Counted from the stretch's first letter, positions 1 through 8,111 are shown. The stretch: DNA of 31,982 nucleotides from Bacillota bacterium (GCA_023393815.1 JAEXBU010000080.1:1-31982); one strand, 5' to 3'. A program made the numbers and translations. Notes: generated by a model not told the origin, from the sequence alone.

Positions 1-49
1 AACATACCCATCGCCCGTTACGAGGGAAGTGCCGGTAGAGGAGAGTGCA

Positions 50-298
50 ATGAACCGACTGTATTATGAAGAAGGCGACGAGGTCACGTTAAAAAAAGGC
101 CACCCTTGCGGGGAAAATAGGTGGAAGATTCTGCGTACGGGGGTGGACATTAAGCTCGCCTGTATGGGTTGTGAACGTACCATATGGATGGCGCGCATGG
201 ATTTCGAAAAACGCGTGCGGAAAATAAAAGAGGGCGACAAAATGGTCGCCATCGTCCATCACCGTCCCCCGTCGGAGGAAGAGGAAGAGAACATATAA
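50..298 (+). CDS. DUF951 family small protein
   Basis: This 82-residue protein matches the small DUF951 family of Firmicutes, whose function is unknown. The recognisable part is a KKGHPCGxxxW segment near residues 15-24, followed by a CxxC pair in ACMGCERT, which could bind a metal or be redox active. The ATG at 50 is chosen because GAGGAG at 38-43 sits six bases upstream. A GTG at 29 would add seven residues but has no comparable site. The C-terminus is acidic. A TAG at 36-38 in another frame may be the end of an upstream gene cut by the window edge, but too little is left to identify it. The gene precedes secA by about 100 nt. Confidence 0.85.
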   Translation: MNRLYYEEGDEVTLKKGHPCGENRWKILRTGVDIKLACMGCERTIWMARMDFEKRVRKIKEGDKMVAIVHHRPPSEEEEENI

Positions 299-343
299 AT
301 GAAGAAAGTGTATATGTATAAATGATGAAATATTCCCCATTCG

Positions 344-372
344 TTGCGGGATCGGGCGGGATTTGTTAGAAT
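344..372 (+). promoter_or_regulatory. Sigma-A type promoter for secA
   Basis: TTGCGG (344-349), a 17-nt spacer and TAGAAT (367-372) lie just upstream of the secA start. Transcription would begin around 379, giving a leader of about 20 nt that carries the AAAGGA ribosome-binding site. No terminator is visible between the DUF951 gene and this promoter, so read-through is also possible. Confidence 0.6.
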
Positions 373-400
373 AAAAAGTTAGTGAAAGGAACGTGTATAC

Positions 401-3139
401 ATGCCTCTATTAGATAAACTATTCGGCACATACTCCAATCGGGAGATTAAAAAAATCCGCCCGATCATGGAAAAGGTCCTCTCTATGGACAGTGCCATGC
501 AGCAATTAACCGATGAAGAATTAAGAGCCAAGACCGCGGAATTTAAAAGCCGCGTAGCCAAGGGGGAATCCTTGGACGACATTTTGCCCGAAGCCTTTGC
601 CGTCGTGCGGGAAGCCGCCGGCCGGGTTCTTGGAATGAAGCATTTCCCGGTGCAAATTCTCGGGGGGATTATTCTCCACCAAGGGCGCATTGCGGAAATG
701 AAGACCGGTGAAGGAAAGACCCTGGTTGCCACCTTGCCCGCGTATTTGAACGCCCTCGCGGGAAAGGGAACCCACGTGGTCACGGTCAACGACTACCTGG
801 CTGAACGGGATAAGCAGTGGATGGGGAAGGTTTATACCTTCTTGGGAATGACCGTCGGCTGTATTCTTCACGACATGACTCCGGAAGAACGTCAAGTGGC
901 CTACGCCGCCGACATTACGTACGGGACCAACAACGAATTCGGTTTCGACTACCTGCGCGACAACATGGTAGTCTACCGGGAAAACCAGGTTCAACGAGAA
1001 CTGTACTATTGTATCGTGGACGAAGTGGACTCGATTTTAATTGACGAAGCCCGTACGCCTTTGATTATTTCCGGTCAAGGGGACGAATCCACGGAACTTT
1101 ATACGCAAGCGAAGAATTTTGTCGATACATTAACCTATCGAATTAAAGATCAGGCGGAAGAAGCGGAAGACCGCTTTAACCGCGAGTTCCGCGACGAAAC
1201 GGTGGACTATGTCATCGACGAAAAGCAAAAGACCGCGACTTTATCGGAAATCGGCCAAAACAAGGCGCAACAATATTTCGGCATCGATAACTTAACCGAT
1301 CCGGAAAACACGGAGCTTCTCCACCACATTCACCAAGCCTTAAAGGCGAAGGGTACCATGCACAAGGATATTGACTACGTGGTGGAAGACGGCGAAATCA
1401 TCATCGTCGACGAGTTTACCGGTCGTTTAATGTACGGCCGTCGCTATTCCGAAGGCTTGCACCAAGCCATCGAAGCGAAGGAAGGCATCGAAGTGCGCGC
1501 GGAATCCAAAACCCTTGCCACGGTAACTTTCCAAAATTTCTTCCGTATGTACAAGAAGCTCGCCGGTATGACCGGGACGGCCATGACGGAAGAATCGGAA
1601 TTTAGAGAAATCTACAACATCGACGTAGTAGAAATTCCTACCAATAAAGAAGTCATCCGCGACGATCAGGACGACGCCATCTACCGTTCGGAAGATGCAA
1701 AGTTCCGCGCCGTAGCCGACGAAATCGCCCGTCGTCACGCCGAGGGGCAACCGATTCTGGTTGGTACCGTATCTATTGAAAAGTCGGAAAAATTGTCTTC
1801 TTACCTGAAAAAGCGCGGCATTCCCCACAAGGTATTGAATGCGAAACGTCACAAACAAGAATCGGAAATCATCGCGCAAGCCGGTCGCTACGGCGCGGTT
1901 ACTATCGCGACCAACATGGCCGGCCGTGGGACCGACATTGTGCTCGGGGGCAATCCCGAGTTTATGGCCAAGGAAAAGATGGCGAGAGAAGGCTATGAAC
2001 CGGAAATGATCGAAGCGGCGGACAGTTATTTCGAAACCGACGACGAACAAATCTTGGAAGCCAGAAAGCGTTTCAGTGATCTACGCGACGAAATCAAGGT
2101 AGAGACGGACGCGGAAAAAGAAAAGGTCATTGCCGCCGGCGGTTTGCACATTATCGGTACAGAGCGTCACGAATCTCGCCGTATCGACAATCAATTGCGG
2201 GGGCGTTCCGGTCGTCAAGGGGACAAGGGGAGTACGAAATTCTACATTTCCGCCGAAGACGATCTGATCCGCCTCTTTGCGGGGGATCGCTTTAAAAAGG
2301 TTATGGACAGTATCGACGCGCCGGAAGATGAGCCCATCGAAGCAAAAATTTTAACGCGCCTGATCGAATCGGCCCAACGGAAGGTGGAAGGCAACAACTT
2401 CAGCATTCGTAAAAACGTCTTGCAATACGACGACGTAATGAATAAGCAACGGGAAGTTATTTACTCCGAACGTGAAAAAGTATTAAAGGGAGGCGACCTT
2501 TCCGAAGACATCGCCGCCATGACGGAAGAATTAATCGACGACACGGTGGATTTCAACGTCAAGGTCAACGACAAACACGAAAAATACATCGACTACGAAA
2601 GCATTTATCGCTTCGGCCGAGCCGCCTTTGATTTCGACGAACATTTCTTTGACGGGCATGAAGAGTCCGGTGCCGACGAAATCAAGCGCTTTATGAAGGA
2701 AGAGGCCAAGGAAGCCTATGCGGAAAAGGTGGAAGAATTCGGCGAAGAAGCTTTCCGCGAGGTGGAACGGGTTGTTCTCCTTCGCGTGGTGGATCAACGG
2801 TGGATGGATCATATCGACGCGATGGATCAATTGCGTCAAGGGATCGGCCTTCGCGCCGTAGGGCAAATCGATCCGGTTCGCGCCTATGCGGAAGAAGGCT
2901 TCGATATGTTTGAAGCCATGAACGCAAGCATTCGCGAAGAAACCGTGCGTATTATGTTCCACGTTCAAAACCCGGAAAAGATGGAACGGAAGCAAGTGGC
3001 AAAGGAAGTCAAGACCGTAAACCCGGACAGCGGCGTGCAAGAGCCGATCCGCCGAACGGAGAAAAAAATCGGCCGTAACGATCCCTGTCCTTGCGGCAGC
3101 GGCAAAAAGTACAAACACTGTCACGGCAAGAACGCCTAA
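401..3139 (+). CDS. secA: Preprotein translocase ATPase SecA
   Basis: SecA is the cytosolic motor ATPase that drives unfolded preproteins through the SecYEG channel. The 912-residue length is normal for a full SecA. The Walker A motif MKTGEGKT is at residues 100-107, and the Walker B/DEAD-like VDEVD is near residue 206, followed by the family signature EARTPLIISG. TNMAGRGTDI and the helicase motif VI region QLRGRSGRQGD are intact. The C-terminus carries the zinc-binding CPCGSGKKYKHCHG tail that contacts SecB or ribosomes and lipids. The ATG at 401 has AAAGGA upstream and its own promoter. prfB follows 17 nt after the stop, the order seen in many Firmicutes. No truncation or missing motif is visible. 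Confidence 0.98.
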   Translation: MPLLDKLFGTYSNREIKKIRPIMEKVLSMDSAMQQLTDEELRAKTAEFKSRVAKGESLDDILPEAFAVVREAAGRVLGMKHFPVQILGGIILHQGRIAEMKTGEGKTLVATLPAYLNALAGKGTHVVTVNDYLAERDKQWMGKVYTFLGMTVGCILHDMTPEERQVAYAADITYGTNNEFGFDYLRDNMVVYRENQVQRELYYCIVDEVDSILIDEARTPLIISGQGDESTELYTQAKNFVDTLTYRIKDQAEEAEDRFNREFRDETVDYVIDEKQKTATLSEIGQNKAQQYFGIDNLTDPENTELLHHIHQALKAKGTMHKDIDYVVEDGEIIIVDEFTGRLMYGRRYSEGLHQAIEAKEGIEVRAESKTLATVTFQNFFRMYKKLAGMTGTAMTEESEFREIYNIDVVEIPTNKEVIRDDQDDAIYRSEDAKFRAVADEIARRHAEGQPILVGTVSIEKSEKLSSYLKKRGIPHKVLNAKRHKQESEIIAQAGRYGAVTIATNMAGRGTDIVLGGNPEFMAKEKMAREGYEPEMIEAADSYFETDDEQILEARKRFSDLRDEIKVETDAEKEKVIAAGGLHIIGTERHESRRIDNQLRGRSGRQGDKGSTKFYISAEDDLIRLFAGDRFKKVMDSIDAPEDEPIEAKILTRLIESAQRKVEGNNFSIRKNVLQYDDVMNKQREVIYSEREKVLKGGDLSEDIAAMTEELIDDTVDFNVKVNDKHEKYIDYESIYRFGRAAFDFDEHFFDGHEESGADEIKRFMKEEAKEAYAEKVEEFGEEAFREVERVVLLRVVDQRWMDHIDAMDQLRQGIGLRAVGQIDPVRAYAEEGFDMFEAMNASIREETVRIMFHVQNPEKMERKQVAKEVKTVNPDSGVQEPIRRTEKKIGRNDPCPCGSGKKYKHCHGKNA

Positions 3140-3156
3140 GCCCGGAAAGGATCCCT

Positions 3157-4275
3157 ATGGAGCAAAATTTATTTTTGGATCGGGGTCGCCTGGAAGCGGC
3201 GGAAGAGCTGGTGGAGCGACTGGCCAAGAGCATCGACATCAACGGCTTAAAAGAGCAGAATCAGGCGCTGACGGAAAAAACCATGGAGCCAGGCTTTTGG
3301 GACGATACGGAAGCGGCGCAAAAGGTGATCCGGGAGCAAAATGCTATTAAATCCAGAACCGACGTCTACGACGAATTGACCGAGGCGATGGAGGAATCGG
3401 CGGTAATGCTCGAGTTGATGGAGGAAGAGGACGACTTCAGTTTTTACGATCAGTTTAAGAAAAATTTGGATAGGATCGAAAGCAAGGCTCACGATTTTAA
3501 AATCCAGACCCTCTTAAACGGCGAATACGATGGGAACAACGCCATCCTTTCCATCCATGCCGGTGCCGGCGGCACCGAAGCCCAAGACTGGGCGGGGATG
3601 CTGCTGCGAATGTATATGCGCTACGCCGAAGGGAAAGGTTATTCCGTGGAAGTTTTGGATATGCTGGAAGAAGACGAGGCGGGCATTAAGTCGGCGACGT
3701 TGTTGATTTCCGGACCCCACGCCTACGGCTACTTAAAATCCGAAAAAGGCGTGCACCGCCTGGTTCGCATTTCGCCTTTTGACGCAGCGAAAAAGCGTCA
3801 CACCTCCTTTACCTCCGTGGACGTGTATCCCGAGCTGGATGACAATATGGAAGTAGAGATCAATCAGGAAGATTTAAAGATCGACACCTATCGAGCGTCG
3901 GGAGCCGGCGGCCAACACGTCAATACCACGGACTCCGCCGTGCGCATTACCCATATTCCCACGGGAATCGTAGTACAGTGCCAAAACGAGCGCAGTCATA
4001 TACAAAACCGCGAACAGGCCATGAAAATGTTGCAAGCCAAGTTGGTGGCGTTAAAGGAAGAGGAACAAAAGGAAAAGATCGAAGACTTGGCGGGGAACTA
4101 TGCCCAAATCGCCTGGGGTTCGCAAATTCGTTCCTACGTGTTCCAACCCTATACCATGGTGAAAGATCACCGCACCGGCACCGAAGTCGGCGACGTGAGC
4201 CGCGTCATGGACGGGGACTTGGATCCTTTTATTAACGCGTATTTGGAAGAGAAGGCCGAAGCTTCGTTCGAGTAG
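3157..4275 (+). CDS. prfB: Peptide chain release factor 2 (no programmed frameshift)
   Basis: RF2 recognises UAA and UGA stop codons and triggers peptidyl-tRNA hydrolysis. The 372-residue product has the SPF codon-recognition tripeptide at residues 206-208 and the catalytic GGQ in GAGGQHVN at 251-253, which together identify RF2 rather than RF1. The ATG at 3157 has GGAAAGG seven bases upstream. The reading frame stays open further upstream into secA, but that part does not look like RF2. In many bacteria prfB has an in-frame UGA near codon 26 that needs a +1 frameshift. Here the frame is continuous through that region (SIDINGLKEQ), so the autoregulatory frameshift is absent. It is probably co-transcribed with secA and ends at a strong terminator. 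Confidence 0.97.
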   Translation: MEQNLFLDRGRLEAAEELVERLAKSIDINGLKEQNQALTEKTMEPGFWDDTEAAQKVIREQNAIKSRTDVYDELTEAMEESAVMLELMEEEDDFSFYDQFKKNLDRIESKAHDFKIQTLLNGEYDGNNAILSIHAGAGGTEAQDWAGMLLRMYMRYAEGKGYSVEVLDMLEEDEAGIKSATLLISGPHAYGYLKSEKGVHRLVRISPFDAAKKRHTSFTSVDVYPELDDNMEVEINQEDLKIDTYRASGAGGQHVNTTDSAVRITHIPTGIVVQCQNERSHIQNREQAMKMLQAKLVALKEEEQKEKIEDLAGNYAQIAWGSQIRSYVFQPYTMVKDHRTGTEVGDVSRVMDGDLDPFINAYLEEKAEASFE

Positions 4276-4290
4276 AGAAGAATAGAGAAT

Positions 4291-4317
4291 AAAAAGAGAG
4301 GCGCGCCCTCTCTTTTT
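4291..4317 (+). terminator. Intrinsic terminator after prfB
   Basis: A perfect 11-bp stem, AAAAAGAGAGG (4291-4301) with CCTCTCTTTTT (4307-4317), closes a CGCGC loop and ends in a T run. It separates the secA-prfB unit from tex and could also work on the other strand. Confidence 0.9.
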
Positions 4318-4330
4318 AAATGGAGGAACA

Positions 4331-6394
4331 ATGACCATAGGAACGATTTTAGCCGCAGAATTCGACATTGCCTCGGAGCGAATGGATGCGACGTTGAAAT
4401 TATTGGATGAGGGAAACACGGTTCCCTTCATCGCCCGTTACCGCAAGGAAGTAACCGGCGGCATCGAAGACGAAACCCTTCGCAAGATTGAAAATAGAAA
4501 ACAGGAGTTGGAAAAAATCGAGGACCGTCGGGGAACCATCTTAAATACCATCGACGGCCAGGGAAAATTGACGGAATCGCTCAAAGAAACGATCGAGAGC
4601 ACTTGGGATATGCAGACGCTGGAGGATCTGTATCGCCCCTACAAACCGAAGCGGCGGACACGGGCGACGGTGGCGGAAGAAAAGGGCTTGGGGCCTTTGG
4701 CGGAAGTTTTTCTGTCCCGAGGTTCAAAGGCGGATTTCGATGAGCAGGTCGCCGCTTTTGAAGGGATGGAAACAGAGGAAATTTTAGCGGGCATCGGCGA
4801 CATTGTGGCGGAGTCCGTCGCCAACGACGCGAATGTACGGCGCTTACTGAAAAGTTATTTGTGGCGCAGAGGAGAGCTCGTCACTGAAAAGGGCAAAGAG
4901 CTGAACCCCGATTATGAAATGTACGAGGATTTTTCCTCGCCCCTGAAACAGCTGAAGAATCACAACATCCTCGCCATCAACCGCGGCGAGAGCGAAGGTG
5001 CCCTAAAGGTAAAGATCCGCTGCGGAGAAGACGCATTGATTTCTATGATTACGCAAATCGTAAATCCTCCGAAGGACAAGGTGGACGTCTTTGTTCCCAT
5101 GGCGGAAGATGCGTTTAAGCGGTTGCTCTTTCCGTCTATCGAGAGGGAAATTCGCCGAGATTTAAAAGAACGGGCGGAGGCCGACGCCATAGAGGTCTTT
5201 GCTCAGAATTTAAAACCGCTGCTCCTTATGCCGCCTTTGGGCCATTATGTGGTTCTCGGCCTAGATCCGGGGTACCGTACGGGATGCAAAGTGGCGGTAG
5301 TGGACGAAAATGGAAAGTTTTTGGACAACGACGTCATCTACCCGGCGCCGCCGAAGCCGCGGGTGGAGGAGGCAAAAAAAATTATCGCAAGATTCGTGGA
5401 AAAATACGGAGTGAAATTTATTGCCATCGGAAGCGGTACGGCCAGTTACGAAACGGAGCAATTCGTCTCCAATCTAATTGAGGAGAAAAAATTAGACGTG
5501 GCTTACGCCGTAGTGAGTGAAGACGGAGCCAGCGTTTATTCCGCATCGGAATTGGGGATAGAAGAGTTTCCGGACTTGGACGTAACTGTGCGGGGAGCCA
5601 TTTCGATTGCGAGACGGCTTCAGGATCCCTTGGCGGAGCTCGTAAAAATTGAGCCCAGACACATCGGTGTAGGCCAGTACCAACACGACTTGGATCGAAA
5701 AGCCCTGGACGATCGCCTCTCGGGAGTCGTAGAAGGCGCCGTCAACGAAGTGGGTGTAGATATTAATTCCGCCTCTGCGTCTCTTTTGCGCTTTGTCGCG
5801 GGGATCGGTCCGAACTTGGCGAAAAATATCGTCGCCTATCGCGAGAGCGAAGGAGCCTTCAAGAACCGCAAAGACATTAGGAAGGTCAAGGGACTGGGAG
5901 ATAAGGCATTTAAGCAGTCGGCGGGTTTTTTGCGCATTCAAAACGGTGAAAATATTTTGGATCGCACCGGCGTGCATCCGGAGTCCTACACCTTGGCGGA
6001 ATTAATTATGCGCGAGGGCGATTTAACCGAGGAAGAACAAAAAATTCTGGACGAAGCCGGCGCTTTTACGGTTCAAGATATTCGCCTGGAATTGGAAAAA
6101 CCGGGGAGGGATCCTCGAGGTGACACGGAGGACGTGGGTCTGCGCCGTTCGGCTCTTACGATGGAAGAGTTAGAGCCGGGACTGGAGCTGGAAGGAGTCG
6201 TTCGAAATGTAGTGGATTTCGGAGCCTTCGTCGATATTGGCGTAAAAAAAGAGGGGCTTTTACACATTTCCAAGATTCGCAGAAAGAACAACGGCGGCAT
6301 CTATCGCCTTTTAAAAGTCGGCGACCGATTAAATGTAGTGATTGAGAAAGTGGACAAAGAGCGCGGCAGGATTTCCCTGGACGTGAAAGGATAG
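4331..6394 (+). CDS. tex: S1 RNA-binding protein Tex (YhgF/YdcI family)
   Basis: Tex is a nucleic-acid-binding protein linked to transcription and RNA processing; its exact biochemical role is not settled. The N-terminus holds the family signature NTVPFIARYRKEVTGG (residues 29-44). A YqgF/RNase-H-like domain begins near residue 306 with VVLGLDPGYRTGCK. Helix-hairpin-helix repeats follow around 480-550 (AGIGPNLAKNIVAYR), and a C-terminal S1 domain starts near 618 (EGVVRNVVDFGAFVDIG). At 687 residues it is a little shorter than the usual 710-780, mainly because the protein ends right after the S1 fold without the basic tail of many homologues. GGAGG at 4322-4326 supports the ATG. The gene stands alone between two hairpins. 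Confidence 0.95.
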   Translation: MTIGTILAAEFDIASERMDATLKLLDEGNTVPFIARYRKEVTGGIEDETLRKIENRKQELEKIEDRRGTILNTIDGQGKLTESLKETIESTWDMQTLEDLYRPYKPKRRTRATVAEEKGLGPLAEVFLSRGSKADFDEQVAAFEGMETEEILAGIGDIVAESVANDANVRRLLKSYLWRRGELVTEKGKELNPDYEMYEDFSSPLKQLKNHNILAINRGESEGALKVKIRCGEDALISMITQIVNPPKDKVDVFVPMAEDAFKRLLFPSIEREIRRDLKERAEADAIEVFAQNLKPLLLMPPLGHYVVLGLDPGYRTGCKVAVVDENGKFLDNDVIYPAPPKPRVEEAKKIIARFVEKYGVKFIAIGSGTASYETEQFVSNLIEEKKLDVAYAVVSEDGASVYSASELGIEEFPDLDVTVRGAISIARRLQDPLAELVKIEPRHIGVGQYQHDLDRKALDDRLSGVVEGAVNEVGVDINSASASLLRFVAGIGPNLAKNIVAYRESEGAFKNRKDIRKVKGLGDKAFKQSAGFLRIQNGENILDRTGVHPESYTLAELIMREGDLTEEEQKILDEAGAFTVQDIRLELEKPGRDPRGDTEDVGLRRSALTMEELEPGLELEGVVRNVVDFGAFVDIGVKKEGLLHISKIRRKNNGGIYRLLKVGDRLNVVIEKVDKERGRISLDVKG

Positions 6395-6406
6395 AGAGCG
6401 GGGGCG

Positions 6407-6424
6407 AAAGCTTCTGCTTTTTTC
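6407..6424 (+). terminator. Weak candidate terminator after tex
   Basis: A short stem, AAAGC (6407-6411) with GCTTT (6416-6420), has a 4-nt loop and is followed by three more T residues. It is weaker than the other terminators in the window. It may only attenuate transcription into the DUF3343 gene, which has a possible extended -10 (TGTTATAGT, 6447-6455) of its own. Confidence 0.35.
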
Positions 6425-6482
6425 TATGAACGGAAGGAAGAAGCTGTGTTATAGTAAAGGAAGGAACGAAAAGGAGGGCGAG

Positions 6483-6731
6483 ATGAAAAAATTTGTCATC
6501 GCATTCGATAATCAGGACGAAGTCTACGACGCATTGGAAGCGACGGAAAACTTAGGTACGCGCGTGATCCCTCTTTTGCCGGAAATTCGCGAATCCTGCG
6601 GCCTGTCTCTTATGGGAGACTTTGAAAAGGTCGATGCGGCGCGGAAGGTATTGGACGAAAAGCACCTTCCTTATAACGGCGTCTACGCCTATGAAAGGGA
6701 ACGCGGCAATCGAAAGGTGGAGGCACTATGA
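6483..6731 (+). CDS. DUF3343 protein, putative Se/S carrier-like
   Basis: This 82-residue protein resembles the DUF3343 family, also described as putative selenium/sulfur carrier-like. A single cysteine, C39 in the context RESCGLSL, is the obvious candidate carrier residue. The start at 6483 is chosen because AAGGAGGG lies directly upstream; an earlier ATG at 6426 falls in the probable terminator region. The stop overlaps the next start (ATGA, 6728-6731), so translation is probably coupled to the cysteine desulfurase. That pairing fits a persulfide or selenide acceptor for the desulfurase, but this is inference from family naming and gene order. No TusA-like CPxP motif is visible. Confidence 0.85.
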   Translation: MKKFVIAFDNQDEVYDALEATENLGTRVIPLLPEIRESCGLSLMGDFEKVDAARKVLDEKHLPYNGVYAYERERGNRKVEAL

Positions 6732-7834
6732 TTTATTTAGATAATGGCGCCACGACGGCGATAAAACCCGAAGCTGTCTCCAAGGCGGTTTATAAGGCCA
6801 TGACCGAAGGCTACGGCAATCCGGGCAGAGGCAGCCACGAATGGGCGCAAAAGTCCTTCCGCGCCCTTCGGAATGCGCGCAAAAGTGTGGCGGCGCTGTT
6901 GCATACGGAGGCGACCATCGCTCTGAACAGCGGCGTAACGGAGAGTTTAAACATCGCCATTCACGGATTAATTCATCGAGAGGATCACGTAATTACTTCG
7001 GTTATGGAACATAATTCCGTTCTCAGACCTCTTTATGCCACGGGCTGTGCGATAGATTTCCTTCCCCTGAACGAAGACTACGCACCGGATTTGGATCGCT
7101 TGGACGTATATTTAAAGCCGAACACAAAGGCCATCGTCATCTCTCACGCTTCCAATGTGGTGGGCAGCGTGACGGATTTATATCGAGTTTTGGCATTTGC
7201 CGAGGCCCACGACCTCTTCGTCGTCGTGGATGGGGCGCAGGCGTTGGGTCAAATCAAAGTGGATCTTTCCGATCAATGGACGGAAAAGCTCGTCTACTGT
7301 TTCGCCGGTCACAAGTCCCTTTACGGTCCCACGGGCACCGGCGGCTTTTTCTACGGGGAAAAAATCGATATGCCGCCTTTGGGCCAAGGGGGAAGTGGCA
7401 TCGAAAGCTTTAAACACGAAATGCCCCGCGAAAAGCCTGTCTGTTGGGAAGCGGGGACGGCCAATGTTCACGGCTTTTGCGGTCTGACGGAGGGGGCTCG
7501 TTTCGTGGCTGAGGATTCTTATTACGAAAGGAAAAATAAAATCTTTCAGCGCCTCTTGGACGGGCTCTATACTCTGGACGGCTATCAACTGTTCTATCCG
7601 TCCCACATGGGAACCGCTTGTGTGAGTTTGCTGAAAGAGGGTATGAGCAGTCAGGAACTGGCCATGCTTCTGCAGGAAGAAGACATCGCCACCCGTCCGG
7701 GTTACCATTGTGCGCCTTTGCTGCACGAGTACCTGCACACGAAGGAGACGGGTTTGTGTCGCCTGTCGACTTCGTACTTCAATACGGAAGAGGAGATCGA
7801 TCAGGTGCTGGATGTATTGAGAGCCATTGAATAA
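6728..7834 (+). CDS. Cysteine desulfurase family PLP enzyme
   Basis: This 368-residue class V aminotransferase-fold enzyme should release sulfur (or selenium) from cysteine-type substrates as an enzyme-bound persulfide. YLDNGATT opens the protein, the PLP lysine is K196 in AGHKSLYGPTGTGG, and the acceptor cysteine is C328 in RPGYHCAPLLHE. The short loop around that cysteine and the overall pattern fit the SufS-like subgroup found next to DUF3343 proteins rather than the housekeeping IscS/NifS with its iscU partner. There is no sufBCDU or iscU gene here, so a dedicated role with the upstream carrier is more likely than general Fe-S assembly. The stop codon TAA (7832-7834) overlaps the -35 box of the next promoter. 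Confidence 0.9.
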   Translation: MIYLDNGATTAIKPEAVSKAVYKAMTEGYGNPGRGSHEWAQKSFRALRNARKSVAALLHTEATIALNSGVTESLNIAIHGLIHREDHVITSVMEHNSVLRPLYATGCAIDFLPLNEDYAPDLDRLDVYLKPNTKAIVISHASNVVGSVTDLYRVLAFAEAHDLFVVVDGAQALGQIKVDLSDQWTEKLVYCFAGHKSLYGPTGTGGFFYGEKIDMPPLGQGGSGIESFKHEMPREKPVCWEAGTANVHGFCGLTEGARFVAEDSYYERKNKIFQRLLDGLYTLDGYQLFYPSHMGTACVSLLKEGMSSQELAMLLQEEDIATRPGYHCAPLLHEYLHTKETGLCRLSTSYFNTEEEIDQVLDVLRAIE

Positions 7835-7855
7835 TCAGCAAAGACGTGGTATAAT
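7827..7855 (+). promoter_or_regulatory. Strong promoter for the YitT leader RNA
   Basis: TTGAAT (7827-7832), a 17-nt spacer and TATAAT (7850-7855) form a near-consensus sigma-A promoter. The predicted start is around 7862, which leaves about 258 nt of untranslated RNA before the YitT start codon. The -35 hexamer is embedded in the end of the desulfurase gene. Confidence 0.75.
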
Positions 7856-7861
7856 CTATTC

Positions 7862-8022
7862 GATAGTACTGTTTGATTACGGTGGTTACCGATTTTGTCG
7901 GTAGTTTTTATCTGATGCAGGGTATGCGATGAGTGTTCGAGATGTGCCTGATGTGGGACATTTTGAGCCGTTAAGCATACTCGTTTGCTCAGAGTTTTTA
8001 TAAGAAAAAATCAGCAAAACAA
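7862..8022 (+). ncRNA. Candidate structured leader or small RNA upstream of YitT
   Basis: No credible gene fits this stretch, but it has nested complementarity. TGTTTGATT (7870-7878) can pair with AATCA (8009-8013) plus AACA (8018-8021). TCTGA (7911-7915), GCA (7917-7919) and GGGTATGC (7920-7927) can pair with TCAGA, TGC and GCATACTC (7975-7993). TTCGAGATGT (7936-7945) can pair with ACATTTTGAG (7958-7967). Near the 5' side ACCGA (7888-7892) pairs with TCGGT (7898-7902), followed by a short T run, and CGGT (7880-7883) can compete for ACCG (7888-7891). I do not recognise a riboswitch consensus. A 6S-like rod is another possibility. The pairing is seen; the function is inferred. Confidence 0.45.
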
Positions 8023-8053
8023 AAAGCATCGACACCATCCGAAGATTGCGAAT

Positions 8054-8111
8054 TTAGGAGAACCTAAGACGGCAGTCTTTTTTTGGTTTTCCTAATCGCC
8101 AAAATTAGGAG
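8054..8111 (+). promoter_or_regulatory. Candidate expression switch masking the YitT ribosome-binding site
   Basis: TTAGGAGAACC (8054-8064) can form an 11-bp stem with GGTTTTCCTAA (8085-8095), enclosing a small terminator-like hairpin (AAGAC 8066-8070, GTCTT 8075-8079, T run to 8084). The same TTCCTAA (8089-8095) can instead pair with TTAGGAG (8105-8111), which contains the Shine-Dalgarno sequence of YitT. The two pairings exclude each other, as in riboswitches and attenuators. No ligand can be named from the sequence. Confidence 0.5.

Noticed and set aside
1..49. End of an upstream gene at the left edge
   Set aside because: Fewer than 20 codons are visible and two frames could end here (TAG at 36-38, TGA at 67-69), so it cannot be assigned.
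1427..2050. 207-codon open frame antisense to secA
   Set aside because: It is a codon-bias shadow of secA with no ribosome-binding site or recognisable domain. Other long antisense frames, such as 19165-20004 and 19655-20428 in the nucleotidase gene, were rejected for the same reason.
3091..3156. In-frame upstream extension of prfB by 22 codons into secA
   Set aside because: The residues do not resemble RF2 and a good ribosome-binding site precedes the ATG at 3157.
7881..7891. GGTGGTTACCG, similar to the T-box core GGTGGNACCGCG
   Set aside because: It lies only ~20 nt after the promoter, so there is no room for stem I and the specifier loop. It also has an extra T.
7929..8003. 24-codon open frame starting with ATG inside the YitT leader
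   Set aside because: It has no ribosome-binding site, no recognisable composition, and lies inside the nested stems, so it is probably chance.
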